Shown: positions 45,528-51,768 of the stretch, in pieces
How the letters are laid out: each line of letters begins with the position of its first letter
Numbering within the stretch: position 1 is the stretch's first letter
Made by a program: the position numbers and the translations under genes
NCBI GenBank assembly: GCA_023436205.1
Contig: JAEZKC010000044.1
Coordinates: 80,886 to 144,885, forward strand
Source: Fibrobacterota bacterium
GTDB taxonomy: Bacteria > Fibrobacterota > Chitinivibrionia > Chitinivibrionales > Chitinispirillaceae
Reading direction: 5' to 3'
DNA length: 64,000 bases
The notes under the pieces: model-generated
Databases searched by the model: none
The model's input: the letters and a program-made list of their open reading frames with translations, nothing else
Told to the model about the DNA's origin: nothing

Positions 45528-45620
45528 ATGTACTATGTCTACATTCTCATAAGTGCACCATTTTTAAAAAATCTATATACACTAGACAGCGAAGCAGGTG
45601 AATACCGGATCCTACCGTAG
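45528..45620 (+). pseudogene. Remnant of a GIY-YIG-type endonuclease gene
   Basis: The frame begins MYYVYILIS, the exact start signature of small GIY-YIG domain proteins, but after nine residues it turns into unrelated sequence and stops after 30 codons. The GIY motif and catalytic Arg are missing. The remnant lies 90 bp past the tmRNA 3' end, a frequent integration site for mobile DNA. It is best read as the scar of an inserted homing-type element. No start-site evidence is needed, as it is non-functional. Confidence 0.6.
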
Positions 45621-45740
45621 TTGCATGATACCGATCACCCCTGGGAGGCATTGCTGCGCCCGGTATGTCTGTTGCAGGCCAGGGCAGTTTGCCCCCTGCA
45701 CAAGCTGCATCCCGCGTGCAATGGCTGAATCAAGGATCAC

Positions 45741-45773
45741 CGAGGTCCGACCCATTCATCCTCGAGGTCCGAC
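45741..45773. repeat. Two direct copies of CGAGGTCCGAC
   Basis: The 11-bp unit occurs at 45741-45751 and 45763-45773, with identical sequence and 11 bp between. It borders the small ORF at 45756-46079. It may be a fragment of a REP-like or transposon end; I see no transposase. Confidence 0.45.
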
Positions 45774-46079
45774 TCTAAAACCTTTAAATCTTATTGGTTT
45801 GGTCATTAGCTTTAGAATCGGGCTGTTGCTCACTGGTTCTGTAACAATGTTCCTCACCGGTTCTAAAATGTATCCCCAGTGGATTGTTGGAGCCTGAAGG
45901 CTCCTTCTCACCCTGAGAGCTTTCAGAACGTGGGTTTTTTTATCTTTGGTCCGAAACAGGAAATAAATTTCACCTCGAAGAGAATAGAAGCACTCTTCAA
46001 GGGTTTTAGAACCCAGAATGGGGCGGATTTCCTTGAACTTGGCTCTCGCTTTTCTGATAGTCCGTTGTTTATCGATCAT
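45756..46079 (-). CDS. Small hypothetical protein in the tmRNA-adjacent region
   Basis: The 107-residue product is hydrophilic and protein-like (MIDKQRTIRKARAKFKEIRP, GSKTLEECFYSLRGEIYFLF), with a basic N-terminal helix. I do not recognise a family. ATG 46079 has a GGTGG site upstream, preferred over an in-frame ATG at 46109. The 3' end overlaps the short direct repeats at 45741-45773. Codon use and context suggest an accessory gene, and it could also be a fragment of something larger. Confidence 0.4.
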   Translation of the reverse strand: MIDKQRTIRKARAKFKEIRPILGSKTLEECFYSLRGEIYFLFRTKDKKTHVLKALRVRRSLQAPTIHWGYILEPVRNIVTEPVSNSPILKLMTKPIRFKGFRVGPRG

Positions 46080-46333
46080 TGTACACCACCAAGTATGATT
46101 AATAGCCATCTCTACTTTATACTCATACTATTCAGTGGTTAGCTTTTTCAAAAGAAAAACCTGTAGATCGGCTTGACCCATCCACCTTGAAAATGAAAAG
46201 CATAGTCCGACTTCAATTTCCCTTACTGTAATGATAAATCAACAGCATTTCTGCTCCTGGAAGGTGGAAAATGCCATATGCGATCCTTCGCATTTATCTC
46301 CCTGCTGCCAAATTAAAAAAAGGTCTGATAGTG

Positions 46334-46792
46334 TCAGTAAATGTGACAAATCTCTAAAACTTTTCCTCTGAAGGAGACCTTTTCTCCGGCTTGTTTGTCC
46401 TTTAATACCTGTCCTATCGGGGAACTCATTGAAATCGGGCAGTAGCTTTCTCCCTCGATGTCTATTTCATCGGCACTCATGGAAATGAAAAATGTCCCCA
46501 TGGACGTTTCAACGAGGGCACCCGGTTCAACATGTGTGTGCGCTTTTTTGTAATTGATGTTACTGAGTATTGTATGCTGTGCTTCCAGTTCATCCAATCG
46601 TCGGCCCAATGTTTCGACTTCCCGCTGCATTCTCTCCTTGCCGGTTTCAGGCTCTTCACTTGCCACGCTCTTGGTTTCGCTTCGTGCAGCATCCTGTGCA
46701 TCAGCAATCGCACTTTCAACGGTTTTAATTCGAGTATCAATGTCATTAAAGCAATGTTTGAACAGTTGTGTTTTGAGATAGTTTTTATCCAT
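46334..46792 (-). CDS. GreA/GreB C-terminal-domain protein
   Basis: The 152-residue protein has an N-terminal helical coiled-coil region (about 15-95) and a GreA/GreB-type C-terminal domain (about 95-150; ISMSSPIGQVLKDKQAGEKV). Gre factors rescue backtracked RNA polymerase, but proteins of this shape, common in Bacteroidota-like genomes, lack evident GreA coiled-coil tip acidic residues. RNA polymerase secondary-channel binding is possible and unproven. The ribosome site is weak. It is an isolated gene in the accessory stretch after tmRNA. Confidence 0.75.
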   Translation of the reverse strand: MDKNYLKTQLFKHCFNDIDTRIKTVESAIADAQDAARSETKSVASEEPETGKERMQREVETLGRRLDELEAQHTILSNINYKKAHTHVEPGALVETSMGTFFISMSADEIDIEGESYCPISMSSPIGQVLKDKQAGEKVSFRGKVLEICHIY

Positions 46793-46907
46793 TGTTCTTT
46801 CGATTCTCGTTAGGGGAGGTACAAGAAACTGTATGCCAGGCTTTTAAAAGCCTTCTTGTTGTCAAGCTGTAATTGTTGACCAATGCTAGCCTGCTTGTAA
46901 CATCAGG

Positions 46908-47276
46908 TCAGATGAACATCTCAACTGATACTCCGAAAATTTCCGCAAATTTTTTTGCTAATTTTTTGGATACCGGTCTTCTTCCATTTTCGATGTCTGA
47001 AATATACGAAGATCTTTGAATACCTGCTTTTTGAGCAAGTTGTTCCTGCGTAAGATCAAGGTTTTCACGGTAGATACGTACTGTTGAGCCAGGCGTAATC
47101 GTTTCCGAAATACATTTAAACCAGTCTGTTTCTATAATATTAATAATTTCTTTATCGATAATAACGTTTTCTTTTCCAAAGTGATTGTTTAGAAACTCAA
47201 TTGTTGCTTTATCGATATTGCCCACAAGTGTAAAAGCAGTATTTTCAGTATGGGGCGTTTTCACGACTGCCAACAT
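46908..47276 (-). CDS. XRE-type antitoxin
   Basis: The 122-residue protein has a C-terminal helix-turn-helix of the XRE/Cro type (about 72-120; LTQEQLAQKAGIQRSSYISD and VSKKLAKKFAEIFG) after an N-terminal domain of about 65 residues. It is encoded directly behind, and overlapping by 32 bases, the RelE/HigB-like toxin gene. That order, toxin first, is the HigBA arrangement. It should neutralise the toxin and repress the operon. Confidence 0.85.
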   Translation of the reverse strand: MLAVVKTPHTENTAFTLVGNIDKATIEFLNNHFGKENVIIDKEIINIIETDWFKCISETITPGSTVRIYRENLDLTQEQLAQKAGIQRSSYISDIENGRRPVSKKLAKKFAEIFGVSVEMFI

Positions 47277-47526
47277 AATACACCTCTATTCGAATAGAAC
47301 CTTGCTCATAAACCCAGCATGCAACGTAGCTGAATTTTAAATGACAATGATACCTGTTTTCACCAAGTTTACTATAATTAGGCCAGTTACTGGCTACTGG
47401 TCCCTGCAATGACAGTTGCTTTAAAAGCAATCCCAGTCGTTCCTGTACATGTTCGGGTAATTTGTTAAAGGATTTAAAAACCTTTTTTGTTGCCGTAACC
47501 AGGTACCTGTGCTTAACTATTTCCAT
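47245..47526 (-). CDS. RelE/HigB-like toxin
   Basis: The 93-residue protein resembles RelE/HigB mRNA interferases: an N-terminal helical half (KVFKSFNKLPEHVQERLGLL) and a beta-rich C-terminal half (SKLGENRYHCHLKFSYVACW, IEVYYVGSRENAPY) with the typical basic and aromatic residues. Such toxins cleave ribosome-bound mRNA. The gene precedes and overlaps its XRE antitoxin. Both frames look intact, so the pair is probably active. Confidence 0.85.
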   Translation of the reverse strand: MEIVKHRYLVTATKKVFKSFNKLPEHVQERLGLLLKQLSLQGPVASNWPNYSKLGENRYHCHLKFSYVACWVYEQGSIRIEVYYVGSRENAPY

Positions 47527-47641
47527 TCAATTAATATACCACAAAAAAGGGAAGATCTCTTATTAAATTTCGACAAAAAAGAGTATTTATTATAGGAGTA
47601 TTATAATTAATCCTGCCTATTGTACCAAAACTAATTTAAAC

Positions 47642-47794
47642 TTAATCAAAAACACCATTTTCAGAATTCTGGTTACAAAAACATGCAAAACGAGCAACAT
47701 CTGCCCGATCATCTACAGTGTGTATGACCAGATAATCGTAGAGCTCTTCAAGATCGGCGGCAGCATCGTCCGTGAGAAAAACTGAGTAACTCAT
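47642..47794 (-). pseudogene. Truncated RelE/ParE-type toxin
   Basis: The frame starts MSYSVFLTDDAAADLEELYD, a classic ParE/RelE opening, and then ends after 50 residues in an unrelated tail, whereas family members have about 95. Its ATG overlaps the stop of the antitoxin remnant (ATGA at 47794), the usual operon layout. It is a broken toxin, consistent with decay of the module. Confidence 0.7.
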
Positions 47795-47943
47795 CAATCC
47801 TTATTCCTGCGAGCGCGGATTTTACTTAGAGCATCCGATGCAGGCTGTACTCGACCTTCTTCAATCTGCTTTGAGCCTAGCGCGAGAATTTTCAGAAGAG
47901 CCATGGTCTCCTGGGTGTTTTCATAGCTGGCGATGTCCTGCTG
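47794..47943 (-). pseudogene. C-terminal half of a Phd/YefM-type antitoxin
   Basis: The last 49 residues (QDIASYENTQETMALLKILA, then EEGRVQP) match the C-terminal half of YefM/Phd antitoxins. Upstream, the same frame turns into unrelated sequence that runs into a terminator hairpin at 48019-48044, and the expected N-terminal DNA-binding half is absent. ITQ in another frame suggests frameshifts as well. It pairs with the truncated toxin at 47642. Confidence 0.7.
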
Positions 47944-48018
47944 GCTGTCATGTTGCGCCTGGCTCCCTGGGTAATAGATCAGATTCTTAAAAGAAGGTGA
48001 TTTATCCGACTGAATCCA

Positions 48019-48044
48019 TAAAAAAAGCAACCCGAAAGGTTGCT
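48019..48044 (-). terminator. Terminator of the thioredoxin gene
   Basis: On the minus strand AGCAACC and GGTTGCT form a 7-bp stem around a short loop, followed by seven T. It lies 34 bp past the thioredoxin stop. Confidence 0.85.
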
Positions 48045-48077
48045 TTCTGATTACTGGGGGGCAGTTTAGGCTTCTAC

Positions 48078-48458
48078 TCAGCTTTGTCCCTTTTCCTCCA
48101 CTCCGAGAATCTCCTTGAATGCCCGCTTGAATTCCTGCTTTGGCAGAGCGCCGGCAGCCATCTGCGGTTTACCATTAACTGGTATAAAGAGAATGCTTGG
48201 GATACTGGATATGCCAAACGCAGCAGCCAGTTCCTGCTCCGTTTCCGTATTGACCTTGTAGATATCCAAGCGCCCTTCGTACTCCTTTGAGAGCTGCTCA
48301 AGAATGGGGGTAACCATCTTGCACGGACCACACCAGTCTGCATAAAAATCGATTACTGCCGGTTTATCCCCTTTAAATTCCCACTTGGACTCGCTTTTAC
48401 CATCAAAACCGCATGCACATACTTTTTCCTGAAAGGTTTCAAGCGTGAGGTGTTCCAT
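48078..48458 (-). CDS. trx: Thioredoxin
   Basis: The 126-residue protein has the thioredoxin fold with the CXXC site IDFYADWCGPCKMVTPILEQ near residues 42-45, the conserved cis-Pro segment SIPSILF, and normal C-terminal strands. It has a longer N-terminus than E. coli TrxA, with a Cys pair VCACGF near residues 13-17, which is unusual and may bind metal or be redox active. No signal peptide is evident. A good GGAG ribosome site precedes the start. Confidence 0.92.
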   Translation of the reverse strand: MEHLTLETFQEKVCACGFDGKSESKWEFKGDKPAVIDFYADWCGPCKMVTPILEQLSKEYEGRLDIYKVNTETEQELAAAFGISSIPSILFIPVNGKPQMAAGALPKQEFKRAFKEILGVEEKGQS

Positions 48459-48724
48459 ACAGTCTCCTTATCAGCTGGTTCTATTATGAATGTTTTTTTT
48501 GATGCCGCAATAGTAATGCCTGTTTCTAGTCTCAGTAAAATTGAATATTCTAATATTAATATATACTTCGTCGCTGATCGGGTCAATGCTTCCTTCCGGA
48601 TCACCATCTGCTATGTTTTTTTTCACCTCCATTTCTCCCCCAGTTAGAATATCCGACCTCAACTTTCAGCAACAAAAAAGGTATATTACTGTTATGACAA
48701 ACAATCACAATCTGGAGGTGGATA

Positions 48725-48997
48725 GTGACTCAATATGATGACCTTTCCCGCAGGTGTCCAATGTTGGGGCATGAAATCACCTTTTCCTACTGTCGTCAAC
48801 CTGGTCAGGAAATTCCCTGCCGCAAGGTATTAGACTGCTGGTGGGAAAAATTTGATATTCAGGCCTACATATCTCAGCATTTCAACGACCAAATCTTGCA
48901 GAACTTACAAGAACCGCAAAAACCCAAAATTCTTTCTCTTCTGGAGATTATTGAACAGTCACGGCAGAGAGCTTCAAAGTCTTCTGCTGCAGACTAG
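48725..48997 (+). CDS. Small conserved Cys-containing protein, function unknown
   Basis: The 90-residue product has four cysteines in the first 40 residues (RRCPMLG, FSYCRQPG, IPCRKVLDCWW), suggesting a metal or FeS site, then a helical part rich in Gln/Leu. Proteins of this pattern occur in deltaproteobacteria and relatives, as I recall, without known function. GTG 48725 is preceded by TGGAGGTG, a strong site. It could be an RNA- or metal-binding factor. Confidence 0.7.
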   Translation: MTQYDDLSRRCPMLGHEITFSYCRQPGQEIPCRKVLDCWWEKFDIQAYISQHFNDQILQNLQEPQKPKILSLLEIIEQSRQRASKSSAAD

Positions 48998-49136
48998 TAT
49001 GGACCAGTAGGACTACACTTTTTTCTCAGCTGAAGAATTTATCAGGCATAAATTGATGGATTCTAATATACTATTGTAATATATATGCATTTTGCGTCCA
49101 GGAATTATTGATTTGGGATCAGGCTAAGGTCCGATG

Positions 49137-49964
49137 ATGGTCAATATCTACAATTATTTTGATTATCGAAAGTATTTGCGGGATTTTTACGAAGAGATTC
49201 ACGCGAAGGATCCTAAATATTCCTATCGCTATATTCAGGATAAAACAGGAATTGATCCCGGTTTTCTGGTTAAGGTTTTCAATGGACAAAAAAATATTTC
49301 AGAGGCTTCGATTCCAAAATTCATAAAGCTGCTCAAACTGAATAAACGCCAATCAGATTACTTTACTAATCTGGTTTTCTTCGGACGAGCCAAATCGGAT
49401 ATTCAGATCAGGACTTATTTCGAAAAACTGCTGTCGTTTAAGGAACTAGCATGTCACAGAGTTGATGCAGCTGCTTATGAGTTTTATACAAAATGGTATT
49501 ATACTGCTGTCAGGGAGTTGATCGGAGTTTACCCCTTTTATGGAAATTACCAGGAATTGGCTGATCTGCTTGTACCGCCCATAAAAGCTGCAGAGGCTAA
49601 AAAATCCATCGAATTGCTGGTAAAACTCGGATTTATCGCAAAAGACAAGCATGGAAAGTACTGTCAGACAAATCGGTTTATAACCAGCGGGGAAGAGTGT
49701 CGCAGCGTTGCGATCAGAGCATTTCAGAAAGATACCATTCAGCTTGCTCATGAGGCACTTGAGCGGATTCCTCTGGACATGCGTGATATATCCACCATTA
49801 CGGTAACTCTTTCGCCGCAGGGTTTTTCTCTTTTGAAAGAAAAAATATCCCAATTCAGGCAGGATGTGCTTAGCATTGCTAACGAGGAGACATCTGCAAC
49901 CGGTGTCTATCATGTGAATTTTCAAGTATTCCCCATCAGTAAGGATGTGGAGTCGGACAGATGA
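49137..49964 (+). CDS. TIGR02147-family protein (DUF4423), probable regulator
   Basis: The family is expanded in Fibrobacter and also seen in Bdellovibrio. The 275-residue protein has an N-terminal HTH-like segment (about 1-75; YFDYRKYLRDFYEEIHAKDP, IDPGFLVKVFNGQKNISEAS) and the DUF4423 body to the end (ELIGVYPFYGNYQELADLL, SIELLVKLGFIAKD). DNA binding is inferred. It overlaps the lipoprotein gene by four bases (ATGA at 49961), so both are coupled. A paralogue with the same arrangement lies at 58606-59457. ATG 49134 and 49137 are both possible. Confidence 0.88.
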   Translation: MVNIYNYFDYRKYLRDFYEEIHAKDPKYSYRYIQDKTGIDPGFLVKVFNGQKNISEASIPKFIKLLKLNKRQSDYFTNLVFFGRAKSDIQIRTYFEKLLSFKELACHRVDAAAYEFYTKWYYTAVRELIGVYPFYGNYQELADLLVPPIKAAEAKKSIELLVKLGFIAKDKHGKYCQTNRFITSGEECRSVAIRAFQKDTIQLAHEALERIPLDMRDISTITVTLSPQGFSLLKEKISQFRQDVLSIANEETSATGVYHVNFQVFPISKDVESDR

Positions 49965-51586
49965 AGAGAATGGTTTACAGTAGTTTTGTTTTCTTTGTCA
50001 CTGTGCTGCTTTTTCGTTGCACAACTGATATTGCGGGTGGCCCGGGGTCCGGTTCAGAGACAACAAATGCTTTTACTCTTTGTGCTCTGTATCCTGATGG
50101 TGATCCGGCGGTAAGGGCAACAGTACGGCTTCGTCCTGTTGATTATCTGCTTAAATCGGGATCTTATGATAATTCAAGTTACATCGATACTGTAACGGAT
50201 GAAAAGGGTTTTGTGGTGTTTAGCGGAATCGATTCAGGTAAATACATTGTGGAGGTAAATGATCGGCATGGATATGCGGCTCTGATTGCGTGTTCGGTTG
50301 CGCTCGCGGGGGATATAGCACCTGTGTCTGGAATGATGAGAAAAACAAGCAGCTTGAGTGGACGTATCAGTGACGGTGCCGACTTCACTTCCTTAATTGT
50401 TCAGGTTTACGGGCTTGAGCGTTTGGCTGAAGTCGATCCCTTGACAGGTTATTTCACGATTGAAGACGTTCCGGAAGGCGTATTTACCCTCAGAGTGTCA
50501 TCCATTAAAGATACCGGCGTTTCAGTGCAAATACGTGGCATTATGGTTAGTTCAGAGACTGGCGCTGCACCGCTCACAATAGATCTCAACTGGCCCTTCA
50601 GGACAAACCTATTTATAAACACTACTGCCGATGGGGCAGGGGTATCAGAGACAGTTTATAATTTCCCATTGGCAGTCAAGCTAGATGAAACGAATTTCGA
50701 TTTCAGTCACACTGTGGCAACTTATCCCCTGATAAGTTTTGTTGATGCTGCTGGAGATACATTGGCTCATGAAGTAGAATTATGGGATTCTATTGGTCAG
50801 AATGCCTTAATATGGGTAAACATGGATACGTTACCCGGTGATACAGTCGTCATAATTACAATGCTATCTGACAAAAAAAATGATGCAAATAGTTTCAACC
50901 ACGGTGTGGTGTTTGACACATCTGAAGGGTTTCAGGCTGTTTGGCATCTTGGCGATGTAAACACTGGTACTGTTCATGATGCTACACAGAATTCGTTTGA
51001 AGGTACAAGTTACTCGCTTCATTCTGTAACGGATGGCATATTGGGAAAATGCACTCCTTTTAGTGATTCCGGATATATAGAAATCCCTAATTCAGCACAG
51101 GGAAAAATTGATTTTGGTGAAAACGGAACATTTACACTTTCCGCCTGGGTTAAAACTGAGGAGCTTGATTCTCTGTTTCATGATATAGTTTCAAAAGGAA
51201 ATTTTCAGTATGGACTTCAAATCAACAAATACGTCCAGTACAATTTTTACACTTTCAGGGATGGATCAGGCTGGAACTGCACCGATGCATCCGTCATTAA
51301 AGAAAACTGGGTGTATGTCGCCGGAATCCGTTCGGGAATGGAACAGTATCTATACATAAACGGAACTGTGGCTGATACAATTCCTCTTTTGAGGGAAGAT
51401 AATGCACGATTTAGCTCAGTAAATAATATTATGATTGGAAGGCGCTCAGACCTGCCAGACAGATATTTTTCCGGATTGCTGGATGAAATAAGGATTGAGA
51501 ACAGAAACAGGGGTGCTGCCTGGATTAAACTCTGCTTTGAAAACCAGAAACCCGGTCAGAAAATGGTGTACCTGCCCCGAATGTAA
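49961..51586 (+). CDS. Lipoprotein with regulatory-like module, DUF2341 and LamG domains
   Basis: The 541-residue protein starts with a lipoprotein signal (FVFFVTVLLFRC then TTDIAGG). Residues about 30-215 form two beta-sandwich segments (LYPDGDPAVRATVRLRPVDY, TDEKGFVVFSGIDSGKYIVE) like carboxypeptidase-regulatory domains. Residues about 215-310 are DUF2341-like and 320-535 a LamG/concanavalin-like fold (YSLHSVTDGILGKCTPFSDS, IEIPNS, GLLDEIRIE). LamG domains bind glycans. Its N-terminal module is homologous to the lipoprotein at 57132. Ser/Thr after the lipid Cys suggests the outer membrane. It probably senses or captures polysaccharide. Confidence 0.85.
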   Translation: MKRMVYSSFVFFVTVLLFRCTTDIAGGPGSGSETTNAFTLCALYPDGDPAVRATVRLRPVDYLLKSGSYDNSSYIDTVTDEKGFVVFSGIDSGKYIVEVNDRHGYAALIACSVALAGDIAPVSGMMRKTSSLSGRISDGADFTSLIVQVYGLERLAEVDPLTGYFTIEDVPEGVFTLRVSSIKDTGVSVQIRGIMVSSETGAAPLTIDLNWPFRTNLFINTTADGAGVSETVYNFPLAVKLDETNFDFSHTVATYPLISFVDAAGDTLAHEVELWDSIGQNALIWVNMDTLPGDTVVIITMLSDKKNDANSFNHGVVFDTSEGFQAVWHLGDVNTGTVHDATQNSFEGTSYSLHSVTDGILGKCTPFSDSGYIEIPNSAQGKIDFGENGTFTLSAWVKTEELDSLFHDIVSKGNFQYGLQINKYVQYNFYTFRDGSGWNCTDASVIKENWVYVAGIRSGMEQYLYINGTVADTIPLLREDNARFSSVNNIMIGRRSDLPDRYFSGLLDEIRIENRNRGAAWIKLCFENQKPGQKMVYLPRM

Positions 51587-51645
51587 ATCTCTCTTTCATT
51601 GTGTGCTGCAGATCCACTTTTGCTTACCTTTTGTTAATTTTGCTG

Positions 51646-51661
51646 TAGACCATCTGGTCTA
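51646..51661. promoter_or_regulatory. Palindrome upstream of the lyase gene, possible operator
   Basis: TAGACCA and TGGTCTA are perfect 7-bp arms around TC. The site lies 108 bp before the lyase start, ahead of a TATAAT-like hexamer near 51713. It would suit a dimeric regulator; which one is unknown. Confidence 0.45.
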
Positions 51662-51768
51662 TACATTTATGGTAATGGACTGTAAATTGAAAGTGAAAAC
51701 AGTATTGTTTCATTATAATAATTGGAGGACACGTTATATGGGCTGATCACTTTTAAAGGGAGAATGAT

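Noticed and set aside
45392..45601. Open frames starting inside the tmRNA 3' end
   Set aside because: They overlap the tRNA-like domain of ssrA and have no start signals; only the MYYVYILIS stretch from 45528 is meaningful.
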